Of a stretch of 64,000 bases of DNA, positions 41,322-50,344 are shown one piece after another (positions within the stretch are counted from its first letter, which is position 1; the number at the start of each line of letters is the position of its first letter). This DNA comes from JAHECQ01 sp963775125 (GTDB lineage: Bacteria > Actinomycetota > Acidimicrobiia > Acidimicrobiales > SZUA-35), in the NCBI GenBank assembly GCA_963775125.1, contig CAVZHQ010000003.1:124001-188000 (forward strand). Reading direction: 5' to 3'. Under the pieces are notes generated by a model that saw only the letters and a list, made by a program, of their open reading frames with translations, did not search any database and had not been told where the DNA came from. The position numbers were made by a program, and so were the translations under genes.

Positions 41322-42731
41322 TCAAACAGCGAAGGCCGCTGCGAACTGGCCCCGATGCTCTTCAGCGGTAGCGGCGGCGTCGGCCGAGCCGGCTTCGTCG
41401 CCTGACGCTCGAAGTGCTCGGGACCGCTGAAGCCAGTTGTAGTTCGAGGCGTTCCGCGTGCTCAGCCGCTCGGCGGTGAGCGCGCGGGCCAAGTCGCGCT
41501 CGCCGGCGCGGAATGCTGCTTCGAGCAACGTGCGCTGGAGGGCGTCGCGTTGGGCATGCGAGCCGCCGAATCGATGGAAGTTGCGGCGAATGGGGCCGAG
41601 CGCTGCGGCGACGTCGGTGTAACGACCTTGCCCGAAGGCGAGCAGCGCCTCTGCGACCGGAATGCCGATCGTGGTGGCCATGTATCCGTTCGTCCCGGTC
41701 GCGTCGGTGGCGTAGCTCCGCAGGCGAGCGATGGTCTCGATGGCGTCGTCGAACCGTGCGGCCCCAACGTAGGCCATGACGGCGTGCACGTCGTTGAACA
41801 CATACCAGGGCGCAGACTCGGTCTTCGAGGACCAACCGTCGGCGAGTCGTTCGAAACGGTCGCCCGCCTCGGCCCCTTCGAGGAGCACGCGCCACAGCAT
41901 CGCGCTGGCGTCGAGCATCTCGATCGGTACACCGGCAGCACCCTCGTTGTGAATGTGTTCGTCGTAGATACCCAACGCTCGGGCGGTGTCACCGGCCTCC
42001 AGGGCGTAGAGCGAGAGATGCCACCAGTTGTGGGTCGTGAAGAGATTGCCTGCGCCCCACTGGTCTTGACGCTCGACCATGAAGCGCACGCCATCGGCCA
42101 CCTGCCCCTGCATCTCGTAGGTGTGGACGACGGCGTGGACGGCCCAGACGTCGTCGGGGTTCGCCTCGAGGGCAGCCAAACCGGCCTCTTCGGCGGGTCC
42201 GTAGTGTCCGGCTTCCTCCAAACCGAAGGCGTGCATGCCCCGAACGAATCCGCTGTGCGGGGCCTCCGGGTCGAACTCGGGCAACGAACGACCGACCCGG
42301 TCGCGTAGGTTCCCGGCGTCGCCGAGGAAGAAATCGAGTTGGTGCCCGATGGCCAGTGCCAAGAGATCGGTCGGCCATGCTCGAAGCACGTCGTCGAGCA
42401 CGGCAGAAGCCCCGGTCCAGTCGCCGGCCAACCAGGCGTCAACTGCTGCGGAGTGCAACCGCTCGCGAGGATGCTCGGCGGCGGCACGAAGGTTGACGGC
42501 CGCGGCCTGAGCCCCGGACAGGTCGTCGGCGTCGGTACTCATCAAGTGGAGAAAGGCGATCAGCGCCTGTCCCATCGCCAGGTGAGTGTGTTCGGTCGCC
42601 AGTTCATCGGCGGCGACCAGAACGTCGGGGTGGAACCGCAGCAGACGGTCGATCGCGCGGTCGTACGATGCGATCGACTCGGTCGACCCGTTGAGCGGAT
42701 TGTTGTGCTGATCGTGAAGGATGGAAGCCAT
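41322..42731 (-). CDS. TPR protein resembling TTC38
   Basis: 469 residues from ATG 42731 (MASILHDQHNNPLNGSTESI); 64 further open codons upstream look like a shadow. Multiple helix-turn-helix TPR units throughout, with the block FDPEAPHSGFVRGMHAFGLEEAGHYGPAEEAGLAAL and DVWAVHAVVHTYEMQGQVADG, TTHNWWHLSLYALEAGDTARAL, which are characteristic of the tetratricopeptide protein 38 family found in bacteria and animals. Function unknown; cytosolic scaffold. It follows a DUF5655 gene on the same strand at 101 bases. Confidence 0.82.
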   Translation of the reverse strand: MASILHDQHNNPLNGSTESIASYDRAIDRLLRFHPDVLVAADELATEHTHLAMGQALIAFLHLMSTDADDLSGAQAAAVNLRAAAEHPRERLHSAAVDAWLAGDWTGASAVLDDVLRAWPTDLLALAIGHQLDFFLGDAGNLRDRVGRSLPEFDPEAPHSGFVRGMHAFGLEEAGHYGPAEEAGLAALEANPDDVWAVHAVVHTYEMQGQVADGVRFMVERQDQWGAGNLFTTHNWWHLSLYALEAGDTARALGIYDEHIHNEGAAGVPIEMLDASAMLWRVLLEGAEAGDRFERLADGWSSKTESAPWYVFNDVHAVMAYVGAARFDDAIETIARLRSYATDATGTNGYMATTIGIPVAEALLAFGQGRYTDVAAALGPIRRNFHRFGGSHAQRDALQRTLLEAAFRAGERDLARALTAERLSTRNASNYNWLQRSRALRASGDEAGSADAAATAEEHRGQFAAAFAV

Positions 42732-42832
42732 CGGTTCTCCGTTTGGTCGTGGCTGCGCTGCACCGTCGGCGAAGCCTTCCCGGTTTCCTTCAGGACGGCA
42801 AGTGGCAGCCGCAGCCCGAGCGAAGAACCGCC

Positions 42833-43192
42833 TCAGTTTGCGTGCTCGATCGCTTCGCGTAGCCAGTCGACGACCTCGTCGTCGACTTCTTCGGGGCCGT
42901 CGAGTTCGAGGTGATGCATCCAATGACGGGCGTCCGGGTGCACCACTTCCTTGAACCGCTCCGATTGGTCATGGCGACCGAGGGCGATGGAGAGCACCAC
43001 TTCGGCTCCGGGACGGTCGAGGTACTGGCCTGGGCGCCACAGGTAGGCGAAGCCCCGTTCGCGTCTGAACGCGATCTGGCTCTTCGAAGCCCGGATCTCG
43101 ATCGGCCCGAAATCGGCCAGGCAGGCAATGATCTTCTCGTACACCGACGTTGCGATGGTGTGGCCGTCGAGGAAGTCCTCGGGCCGCATCAC
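42833..43192 (-). CDS. DUF5655 domain protein
   Basis: 119 residues, ATG 43192. EDFLDGHTIATSVYEKIIACLADFGPIEIRASKSQIAFRR.. through RFKEVVHPDARHWMHHLEL and a C-terminal helix VDDEVVDWLREAIEHAN correspond to DUF5655, a small alpha/beta domain found alone in many actinobacteria and of unknown role. The A-x-K-x-QI-x-F segment is the best conserved part. Start overlaps the stop of the flavodoxin-like gene as ATGA, so they form a coupled pair. Confidence 0.85.
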   Translation of the reverse strand: MMRPEDFLDGHTIATSVYEKIIACLADFGPIEIRASKSQIAFRRERGFAYLWRPGQYLDRPGAEVVLSIALGRHDQSERFKEVVHPDARHWMHHLELDGPEEVDDEVVDWLREAIEHAN

Positions 43193-43743
43193 CCGTTGAG
43201 CTGTTCGGCGATCTGGTCCGCCCAGCGATCGATGTCGGCCCAGTCCCGGTAGTCGCCGTGCCGACCGCCGGTAACCATCATGAACAGGTCGCCGAGTCGG
43301 CCCCAGTGTCCCTTTTGGACGACCCCCGCAAAGTAGCGGTGGTCGCGACAGTCGACGAGCTGGCGCAGTTCGGTCAGTTCGGCTGAATCGCGCCGCCGGC
43401 TCCGAGCGAGTCGAGCGGCCCGAGCGCCGAGGACGCTCGATGTCTCACCGACCGAGCACACACTGAACAGCCAGACGGGGGCGCCCGACAACGTCGGGGC
43501 AACCTTGCGTACGAAGGTCTTGGCTTCAGGTAGCCAACGGCCGGAGTGGATGGCGCTGCCGATCACTGCGGCATCGAACACGCGGGGATGGGCGCCGCCG
43601 ACTGCCGGCGTGAGTTCGGCATCCAGGTCGGCAGCCGACCCCGACACGACCTCGAGACCTCGAGTTCTCAGCCGCTCGCTCAACGCCAGACCGATGCCTT
43701 CGGTCGAACCGTGTGCGCTGGCGAACGCTACGAGCACCCTCAT
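43189..43743 (-). CDS. Flavodoxin-domain protein (menaquinone-type protoporphyrinogen oxidase-like)
   Basis: 184 residues from ATG 43743 (MRVLVAFASAHGSTEGIGLA). The phosphate-binding loop ASAHGSTE near residue 8, the FMN isoalloxazine loops IGSAIHSGRWLPEAKTF and FSVCSVGETSS, and the C-terminal GGRHGDYRDWADIDRWADQI match the HemG/flavodoxin_5 branch. Members reduce menaquinone or act as short-chain electron carriers. It could serve the many oxygenases in this region. Divergent from the SDR gene 76 bases away. Confidence 0.86.
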   Translation of the reverse strand: MRVLVAFASAHGSTEGIGLALSERLRTRGLEVVSGSAADLDAELTPAVGGAHPRVFDAAVIGSAIHSGRWLPEAKTFVRKVAPTLSGAPVWLFSVCSVGETSSVLGARAARLARSRRRDSAELTELRQLVDCRDHRYFAGVVQKGHWGRLGDLFMMVTGGRHGDYRDWADIDRWADQIAEQLNG

Positions 43744-43819
43744 TTGGCTCCTCTCCGACAATCCGCCCGGGCGTATTCTTCCAGACGGACAAAGGATCGG
43801 TGCGGTAGGTTCGGCGATC

Positions 43820-44578
43820 ATGGTGACCGAACAGCGACCCCTCATGATCGTCACCGGCGCCAGCCGCGGGATCGGTGCCGAAGTGGCCGAGCTTGCCGCC
43901 GGGCGCGGGTACGACCTCTGTCTCAACTACGGATCCGATCACGATTCCATGCATCAGGTCGAGTCCTCGGCCAGGGCGGCTGGTGCCCGAACTGTCTCGA
44001 TTGCCGGTGACATCTCTGACGAGACGGTCGTGCTCGAGTTGTTCGCCGCGGCCAACGCCGAGTTCGGTCGACTCGACGTCCTCGTGAACAATGCCGGCAT
44101 CGTTGGGTTGGTCGACCGCCTCGAGAACTTCACCGCCGAACGCATCCGGCGTATCTTCGACGTGAACGTGCTCGGGTCGTTCTTGTGTGCCCGCGAGGCG
44201 GTGCGGACGATGTCGACCCGCCATGGCGGCAGTGGGGGAGCGATCGTCAACGTCTCCTCGGCGGCGTCGTATCTGGGTAGCCCTGGCGAGTTCATCGATT
44301 ACGCGGCGAGCAAGGGGGCCATCGACTCGTTGACCATTGGCCTCGCCAAGGAAGTTGCGACCGAGGGCATTCGAGTCAACGCCGTCCGCCCGGGCCTGAT
44401 CGAGACCGAGATCCATGCGCAGGCCGGCAAGCCGAACCGGGTCGCCGACCTTGCGCCGAACGTGCCCATGCAGCGCGGCGGCACGGCGCGAGAGGTGGCC
44501 GACGCCGTGCTCTGGCTGGCGTCGAGCGAAGCCGCCTACATCACCGGTGCGCTGCTGAACGTGACCGGCGGCCGCTGA
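43820..44578 (+). CDS. SDR-family oxidoreductase (glucose-1-dehydrogenase-like)
   Basis: 252 residues from ATG 43820. Classical short-chain dehydrogenase: cofactor loop VTGASRGIG, LDVLVNNAGIVG, catalytic Ser in VNVSSAASYLG, Y-x3-K as YAASKGA, and RVNAVRPGLIETEI. The aspartate after strand 2 is replaced by an asparagine-tyrosine (CLNYGSD), suggesting NADP preference. Substrate unknown; similar enzymes reduce 3-oxoacyl or sugar substrates. Its TGA is also the first base-triplet of a 15-bp tandem repeat. Confidence 0.9.
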   Translation: MVTEQRPLMIVTGASRGIGAEVAELAAGRGYDLCLNYGSDHDSMHQVESSARAAGARTVSIAGDISDETVVLELFAAANAEFGRLDVLVNNAGIVGLVDRLENFTAERIRRIFDVNVLGSFLCAREAVRTMSTRHGGSGGAIVNVSSAASYLGSPGEFIDYAASKGAIDSLTIGLAKEVATEGIRVNAVRPGLIETEIHAQAGKPNRVADLAPNVPMQRGGTAREVADAVLWLASSEAAYITGALLNVTGGR

Positions 44579-44613
44579 CACAATCTGCCCTGACACAATC
44601 TGCCCTGACACAA
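44576..44613 (+). repeat. 15-bp tandem repeat overlapping the SDR stop codon
   Basis: TGACACAATCTGCCC occurs twice back to back (44576-44590, 44591-44605) and is followed by a partial third copy TGACACAA (44606-44613). The SDR stop codon TGA is the first three bases of copy one. A slippage product or a protein-binding array; no gene lies between 44579 and 44699. Confidence 0.85.
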
Positions 44614-44699
44614 CCTCGCGGACACACTCGTTTCCCCACCGGACGTTGGGGGATTATCGACCGTGGACAGGTCACCGTTGGCGGCTCATGCTCTAAGGC

Positions 44700-45167
44700 A
44701 TGCCTCCTGATCCGTTGCCTCCGCAGTCCTCGCCTCCGCCGCCGATGGTGGCCGCGAGGACACGGATTCCTCCGCTCCGAGTGGCCGGAATCGTTGCTGC
44801 GTGCTCGACACCTATTGCGGGCTTCGTCACCTTTGCCGTCGCATCCGTTGTCTTTGGTGAGGATCACCTCGAGGGGCCCGGCGGGATGACCAGCCTCGGC
44901 TGGACCGCTTTCGGCCTGCCGGCGCTCGTTGGCATTTGCCTGGTGCTCTGGAGCTTCGTCACGGCCCGGACGCCACGCATGCGGACGGCCGGCTTTGTGT
45001 CGGCAGCCGTCGCGGCGACGCTCCTGGTCGTCGGCTTGTGGTCCATCTCGGCCGCGGCCGGCGATGACGATGCATCGATCGGAGGAGGTCTGCTGGTGCT
45101 CAGCTCAGTCCCGACCGCCGTCGGATCGGTCGCCCTCTTGCGGACGGTCCGCACCCGTTCGAGTTGA
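44700..45167 (+). CDS. Small membrane protein of unknown function
   Basis: 155 residues from ATG 44700. A proline-rich cytosolic start (MPPDPLPPQSSPPPPM) precedes four hydrophobic helices (about residues 27-50, 66-86, 96-117 and 127-145). The Pro-rich head plus four helices resembles the many small DUF4190-like actinobacterial envelope proteins, but no motif secures a family. GC usage matches the neighbours. It stands alone between two SDR genes. Confidence 0.6.
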   Translation: MPPDPLPPQSSPPPPMVAARTRIPPLRVAGIVAACSTPIAGFVTFAVASVVFGEDHLEGPGGMTSLGWTAFGLPALVGICLVLWSFVTARTPRMRTAGFVSAAVAATLLVVGLWSISAAAGDDDASIGGGLLVLSSVPTAVGSVALLRTVRTRSS

Positions 45168-45239
45168 GCTGAGACCTGACGCGTCAAACGTCCAGTCGGT
45201 CAGCGTTTGGGCTCGGCGGTTGATCGGCGCATCAACCGT

Positions 45240-46112
45240 TCAGCGAGGTTTCGGGTTGCGGCGGTCGAGCACGCCTTGGAAGCGGTCATCGACCCGAGCG
45301 AGGAGCTCGGGCTGCGACGGGAAGATGTAGAAGCGGTCATTGCGGATGCCGTCGACCACATGGTCGGCGACAACCTCGGGCCCGTAGCCATCTTTGAGCG
45401 CGGCGACGAACATCGTCGAGAACTGCTGGACGTCGGGTCGCTGCTCGGCCAAGTCGGGGGAGCGGCCGAGATCGCTTGGCCGGTTGCGTTCGGCCTCCAT
45501 GATCTTGGTGTTGATGAGGCCGGGGCACACGACCGAGGCCGAGATGCGGGATCCCATCTCCTTGAAGTCGAGGTACATCCCCTCGGTCAGGCAGACCACA
45601 CCGTGCTTCGAGACGTTGTAGGGGTTGGCCCCGGTGACGAGACCGGCGATGGATGCGGTGTTCACGATGTGGCCCTCGTCGCCGTTGGCGAGCATGCGGG
45701 GCACGAAGGCGCGGACGCCGTAGAGCACGCCCATGAAGTTCACGCCCATCGTCCACTCCCAGTCGGCCAGCGATCCCTCCCAGGCCCGGCTGCGCAAGGT
45801 GGCCGCAGTTGCCGCCACACCGGCATTGTTGAACACGACATGCACCGTTCCGAAGTGGTCGAACGCGGCGTCGGCCAGTCCGTTCACTGCATCTTCGGAC
45901 ATGACGTCGGTTCGGCGGGCCACGACATCGACGCCCTTGGTCCGAACGGCGGCAGCAGCGGACTCGAGTGCATCGGCTTCGATGTCGGCCAGCACCAGGT
46001 GCATGCCTTCGTCGGCGAACCGGTGTGCGGTCGCCAGGCCGATGCCGCTGGCGGCACCGGTGATCACGGCGACTCGTTCCTTCAACTCGAACATCCTGGG
46101 CAATTCGTTCAT
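45240..46112 (-). CDS. SDR-family oxidoreductase, long form
   Basis: 290 residues from ATG 46112. Cofactor loop ITGAASGIGLA, Asp for NAD in LADIEADALE, VFNNAGVA, catalytic NTASIAGLVTG, YNVSKHG and a C-terminal lid ending FYIFPSQPELLARVDDRFQG. The terminal part after PGLINTKIM is the helical extension characteristic of actinobacterial SDRs often linked to steroid or long-chain alcohol oxidation. It overlaps the mtnP-like gene by four bases (ATGA), so both are made from one message. Confidence 0.9.
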   Translation of the reverse strand: MNELPRMFELKERVAVITGAASGIGLATAHRFADEGMHLVLADIEADALESAAAAVRTKGVDVVARRTDVMSEDAVNGLADAAFDHFGTVHVVFNNAGVAATAATLRSRAWEGSLADWEWTMGVNFMGVLYGVRAFVPRMLANGDEGHIVNTASIAGLVTGANPYNVSKHGVVCLTEGMYLDFKEMGSRISASVVCPGLINTKIMEAERNRPSDLGRSPDLAEQRPDVQQFSTMFVAALKDGYGPEVVADHVVDGIRNDRFYIFPSQPELLARVDDRFQGVLDRRNPKPR

Positions 46113-46903
46113 CGCGGGGTCTCGCTTTCGACGATGGCTTCGGTGATGACCCGACGGACGCGGGTGACGTTGGAACGCAGGACCGCGAGCACGTCGTCCA
46201 TGGTGACGGGGGTGTGGCCGTCGACCCCGGCGTCGTAATCGGTCACCAGCGCCAACGTTGCGTACCGTAGCCCGAGCTCGGCTGCCAGAACCGCCTCCGG
46301 GTACCCGGTCATGTTCACGACGTGCCAACCCATCGATCGGAACCATCGACTCTCCGCTCGGGTGGAGAATCGCGGACCGTTGATGACGACCATGGTGCCG
46401 CCGTCGACAGCATCGACGTCGCAGCGCCGGGCGGCGGACAACAAGGTCGAGCGCAGCTCGCTGTCGTAGGGGTCAGCGAAGCTCTGGTGATGCAGGGATC
46501 CGGTGGTGCCGGGTTCGTCGGGTGGCCCCCCGACGTCGTGGAACGTGTCGGGTCGGCCCCACGTGCGGTCGACGACTTGGTCGACGACGACCATCTGTCC
46601 CGGGTGAATGTCGGGCTGCAGGGAGCCCACGGAGCACGGGGCGATCAGCGAGCGCACGCCGACGGAGTGAAGCGCCCACAGATTGGCTCGGTATGGCACC
46701 CGGTGTGCGGCGTATTCGTGGCGGCGGCCGTGCCTCGCCAGGAACGCGACCCGGTGTCCGCCGATCGTCCCGATGGTGATCGGCGACGCGGGCCGACCGA
46801 ACGGGGTGTCGATCTCGTGCTCGTCGGCGTCGTCGAGAAACTCATAGAACCCGGAACCTCCGATGACCCCGATCGATGCCGACGCACTCATGCTGGTTGA
46901 CAC
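46109..46903 (-). CDS. mtnP: S-methyl-5'-thioadenosine phosphorylase
   Basis: 264 residues. IGVIGGSGFYEFLDDAD at the start, GGHRVAFLARHGRRHEYAAHRVPYRANLWAL, the phosphate/ribose residues in INGPRFSTRAESRWFR, NMTGYPEAVLAAELGL and TDYDAGVDG are diagnostic of the MTAP/PNP family. It phosphorolyses methylthioadenosine to adenine and methylthioribose-1-phosphate in the salvage of polyamine synthesis by-product. Within this family MTAP and purine nucleoside phosphorylase are hard to separate; NMTGYPEA fits the MTAP branch. Its first codons overlap the PAP2-like gene by 16 bases. Confidence 0.9.
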   Translation of the reverse strand: MSTSMSASASIGVIGGSGFYEFLDDADEHEIDTPFGRPASPITIGTIGGHRVAFLARHGRRHEYAAHRVPYRANLWALHSVGVRSLIAPCSVGSLQPDIHPGQMVVVDQVVDRTWGRPDTFHDVGGPPDEPGTTGSLHHQSFADPYDSELRSTLLSAARRCDVDAVDGGTMVVINGPRFSTRAESRWFRSMGWHVVNMTGYPEAVLAAELGLRYATLALVTDYDAGVDGHTPVTMDDVLAVLRSNVTRVRRVITEAIVESETPR

Positions 46904-47904
46904 ATCTGCTCCTCAGTTCCTTCGAGATCGATGAGGTCGACAGTCTCTCGCAACGGCGCCGACTCCAGATGGTCTGCCTGCCTCCTGGTGCTCCGACGTT
47001 CAACCGCTCCCCAGAGCGCGAATGACGTTCCCACGGCGACCCACCCGGCGATGACGTCGATGACCCAGTGCTCGGCCAGGTACACCAGCGCCAGCCCCAT
47101 CACGAGCGGATAGGTCAGCATGGCAACCCGGACCGAGCGACGCCTGATGTGTGGGAACCAGAAGACGACACCCAGCAGGGCGAAGGCAGCGTGCAGCGAC
47201 GGCATCGCTGCAACCGGGTTCACCCAGTCGCGCCCGGTCTCCCAGGCGTGCACGAAGCCATCGAGCCCGATCGCATCCCATCCCCGTCCGGCCGGCCGTT
47301 CGAGCGGCGGGAGTTCCGAGAGGCGGATCGATGTCGAGCCTCCTGCGGCCATCCATGGTGGCGCCGTCGGCAGGAGCACGTAGGACATGCACGCCGTGGT
47401 GAGCACCGTTGCGAAGCGGCGCATGAACCGTACCCACTGAGCCCGATGTCGGATCCACAACGCGGTGAGCAACACCACGGGAACGATGAAATGTGAATAG
47501 TAGATGACCGATGCGACGATGTCGTACCAGTGCACCTGGTCACTCGAGAAGTATCGCTCCTGCAGCCACACGTTCGGGTCGGCGCCTCCGAAGAGGAAGC
47601 GATCGATGTTGCGGACGCTTCTCGCCTGGAGCGGCATCCCGACTCGGTCGGCCGCGCCACGCGTCTCGTCGTACATCATCCAGATGGAAGCGAGTATCAG
47701 GAAGTCGACGACGAGCACTCGCCAGGCGCGGCGAGGTTTGCCGACGGTCGCGATGGCGAGGACGAGAGCCATGGAGATCAATACCGAGATGCGGTCGATG
47801 ATCAGGCCACGCTTGAAGAACCACGCCACGTAGGCAACCAGGTACGCGACGCCCAAGCCGAGCCGCACCCACCGCCACCGGTCGACACGCGGCTCCACAA
47901 GCAT
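46888..47904 (-). CDS. PAP2-superfamily membrane phosphatase/transferase
   Basis: 338 residues with about six membrane helices. Active-site motifs are AMPSLHAAFALLG (C2, SxH) near residue 233 and AEHWVIDVIAGW (C3, HxxxD) near 276; the C1 lysine-rich motif is not obvious. The arrangement matches the AUR1/inositol-phosphorylceramide-synthase-like branch, whose bacterial members move phospho-alcohol headgroups between lipids. The acidic C-terminal tail RETVDLIDLEGTEEQMCQPA is cytosolic. It is the first gene of a minus-strand set with mtnP and the SDR. Confidence 0.85.
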   Translation of the reverse strand: MLVEPRVDRWRWVRLGLGVAYLVAYVAWFFKRGLIIDRISVLISMALVLAIATVGKPRRAWRVLVVDFLILASIWMMYDETRGAADRVGMPLQARSVRNIDRFLFGGADPNVWLQERYFSSDQVHWYDIVASVIYYSHFIVPVVLLTALWIRHRAQWVRFMRRFATVLTTACMSYVLLPTAPPWMAAGGSTSIRLSELPPLERPAGRGWDAIGLDGFVHAWETGRDWVNPVAAMPSLHAAFALLGVVFWFPHIRRRSVRVAMLTYPLVMGLALVYLAEHWVIDVIAGWVAVGTSFALWGAVERRSTRRQADHLESAPLRETVDLIDLEGTEEQMCQPA

Positions 47905-48003
47905 GGGACGAAGCTAGTGGCGTCGATGCGGAGCATGTCGGAGGAGGAACGAAACAATCGCGAAACTGGCCCTTGCCGGGTGATCGCGGTGTCATGCTGG
48001 CGC

Positions 48004-48957
48004 ATGTTTGATCCAGTCCGTCAACGAGCGACCGCCCTCGATGAGCGACTGCGAGGCGGAGTCCTCGGGGCGGCCCGAATCGTGGTCGGGCTGATGTGGC
48101 TTGCGAACCTCCACTGGAAGGTCCCACCAGGGTTTGGCGAGTCGTCCGGGGGTGGGCTCTACAAGTACTCCGAGTCGGTCACTCGAAACTCGACGTTCGC
48201 TCCGTTCACCTGGCTGACCGAGGAGATCATCCTCCCGAATTTCGCGTTCTTCGGGTGGGTGACCGTGATCACCGAGACTGCGCTCGCGGTGCTGTTGCTC
48301 GTCGGATATCGCACCAAGTTGGCAGGGCTCGCCGGGGCCGCGATGACGGTGCCGATCTTCTTGTCCGTCATCTACTACGACCGGGCAGACGAATGGTCGT
48401 GGGCCTACTTCCTGATGTTCGCAGCGCATCTGCTCGTCTACGCCTCCGATGCGGGGGCGCATCTCGGCCTGGACGGTGTGCTGCGCCGCGGCGGGGCAGC
48501 GCCGGCCCGGGCCATCCGTTCGACGGGCATCGTCGCAACGGCCATCGGCGTGCTCGGGCTCTACGTCGCGAGATCGGTCGATTTCGCCGGCGAGCAGGTG
48601 GCCCTGCTCGGCAGCGACGCCGGGTTCGTGGACGACTCCGGCGAACTGGTCCGGCGCTGGGAACTGAAGTTCGTGTGGTTCAACCCGCTCTGGGCGACCC
48701 TGACGATCGTGCTCGGAGCTCTCGCCATCGGCGCGGCTCGGCTCCCTTGGGCTGCTCGGGCAGCGGGGAGCGGCTTCGCCGTCCTCGCCGTCGTGATCTT
48801 CGCGATGCAGAACTTCGACTACGTCCGCGACGACGGTGGCGTGCAGTCGGTCGGCACGTCGGCCAACGCCGCCGTGTGGGCGTCGTTCGCCATCGTGCTG
48901 CTGCTGGCCGATCGACTCGCCCGGCGGTCGACGGACCCGGCGCACGACGCCGCGTGA
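48004..48957 (+). CDS. DoxX-family membrane protein
   Basis: 317 residues from ATG 48004 (MFDPVRQRATALDERLRGGV); upstream open frame is shadow. Four helices of the DoxX domain, beginning ARIVVGLMWLANLHWKVPPGFG, ETALAVLLLVGYRTKLAGLAGA and DRADEWSWAYFLMFAAHLLV, followed by three more helices that form a C-terminal extension (ATLTIVLGALAIGAARLPWA, VWASFAIVLLLADRL). DoxX domains occur in quinol oxidase and redox membrane complexes. The stop overlaps the next start as GTGA, coupling it to the large membrane protein. Confidence 0.85.
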   Translation: MFDPVRQRATALDERLRGGVLGAARIVVGLMWLANLHWKVPPGFGESSGGGLYKYSESVTRNSTFAPFTWLTEEIILPNFAFFGWVTVITETALAVLLLVGYRTKLAGLAGAAMTVPIFLSVIYYDRADEWSWAYFLMFAAHLLVYASDAGAHLGLDGVLRRGGAAPARAIRSTGIVATAIGVLGLYVARSVDFAGEQVALLGSDAGFVDDSGELVRRWELKFVWFNPLWATLTIVLGALAIGAARLPWAARAAGSGFAVLAVVIFAMQNFDYVRDDGGVQSVGTSANAAVWASFAIVLLLADRLARRSTDPAHDAA

Positions 48958-50339
48958 CCTCGACTGGCCGGGCTGTGACTCGGTACCACCTGCTGCGTGT
49001 CGTCGTTGGATCACCGTGGATCTGGGCGACGGGGCTCATCGCCACCAGTGTCGTATGGGGGCGACGACTGCAACGCGAGACGCCCCTCGTGCGTTTGGGG
49101 GCGGCGCCGCTGGTCGGGCGAGATCCTGTGGACGGCTGGCAGTGGAGGTTCTCGTGGGCGCTGGTCGCGGCGGCCGCCGTCGGAGCGCTGGTCGTTCTGG
49201 CCACCGTGCGCGGCTGGTGGTGGCGGCTCCGGACGCGGTCGATCATCCCGCTGGTGGCCGTCGGCGCGGCTGCGTTCGCCGTCTTGCTTGCACTCACCGA
49301 CGGGCGTGACGGTCTTCTCCGCGGCGCGGTTCATCCGACGGAGTACCTGACCAACCTGCGGATCATTCCGTCCATCGGCGAGTTCGTCCGTCGATTCGTG
49401 GAGGACATCGACCGGTACTCGGTGCACGTGCGCGGGCATCCACCCGGGTTCATCGTGCTGCTGGCAGCGCTCGATTCGTTCGGGCTCGACGGTGGTTGGC
49501 CGGTGGTCGGGCTGTCGGTCCTGGGCACCGCCCTCACCCCGGCAGGCGTGCTCGTCGCTGTGTGGGCGACGGGCGGAGTCGACTGGGTTCGCCGCTGTGC
49601 TCCCGTGATGATCGTGGCGCCGTACGCGCTGTGGATGATGACCTCGGCCGATGCCGTCTACAGCGCCCTCGGGGCCTGGGGTGTGGCGACGTGCGTGCTC
49701 GGCCTTCGGTCGTGTGGCATCCGGGCGGCGGCATGGGGGAGCGCGAGTGGCCTACTGCTCGGCGCCCTCCTGTTCTTCACCTACGGCGGAGTGACCTTCT
49801 TGGTGGTGCCGCTCGTACCCACGCTCGTCGCGCTGCGGACACGACAGCCGGGGGCCGCGCCGACCGTCGCCTCTGGAATCGTTGCCGCAGGGCTGATGAC
49901 CGCCGCGTGGGCCGCCGCCGGCTTCTGGTGGTTCGCCGGGGCGGTCGAGACCAGGAACCAGTACTGGGCGGGCACGGCGCAGTACCGGCCATTCGCCTAT
50001 TTCGCGGTTGCCAACCTCGGCGCTGCGCTGATCGCCGTGGGGCCGGCCACCTTCGGTGGGCTGGTACGTCTCCGGGAGCAGCGCCCGCGGCCACCAGCGA
50101 TCGCCCTGCTGGTGCTTGCTGGTTTCCTGGCCCTGATGGCGTCACACTTCTCGCAGTACTCACGCGCCGAGGTCGAGCGGATCTGGTTGCTCTTCTTCCC
50201 CTGGCTCGCCGTGGCCGGGGGCCTCTTGATCGATCGACCGGGCGTCAGTGCAAAGGCCCGGCGCCTCGCTGGTGTCACCGTGTCGGCCCAGGTCGCGTTG
50301 GCGGTCGGGTTGCAGGCAGCGCTGGTGTCCAAGTGGTAG
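48954..50339 (+). CDS. Multi-spanning membrane protein, likely GT-C glycosyltransferase
   Basis: 461 residues from the GTG overlapping the DoxX stop. Ten or more helices. The loop after helix 2, RYSVHVRGHPPGFIVLLAALDS, resembles the GHPPG of ArnT/mannosyltransferase-like GT-C enzymes, which transfer a sugar from a polyprenyl-phosphate donor on the outer face of the membrane. The motif with acidic residues usually needed for catalysis near the first loop is not clear, so the assignment is tentative. It lies beside a sugar epimerase and a GT2 enzyme, which fits a role in envelope glycan assembly. Confidence 0.6.
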   Translation: MTSTGRAVTRYHLLRVVVGSPWIWATGLIATSVVWGRRLQRETPLVRLGAAPLVGRDPVDGWQWRFSWALVAAAAVGALVVLATVRGWWWRLRTRSIIPLVAVGAAAFAVLLALTDGRDGLLRGAVHPTEYLTNLRIIPSIGEFVRRFVEDIDRYSVHVRGHPPGFIVLLAALDSFGLDGGWPVVGLSVLGTALTPAGVLVAVWATGGVDWVRRCAPVMIVAPYALWMMTSADAVYSALGAWGVATCVLGLRSCGIRAAAWGSASGLLLGALLFFTYGGVTFLVVPLVPTLVALRTRQPGAAPTVASGIVAAGLMTAAWAAAGFWWFAGAVETRNQYWAGTAQYRPFAYFAVANLGAALIAVGPATFGGLVRLREQRPRPPAIALLVLAGFLALMASHFSQYSRAEVERIWLLFFPWLAVAGGLLIDRPGVSAKARRLAGVTVSAQVALAVGLQAALVSKW

Positions 50340-50344
50340 GTCGT

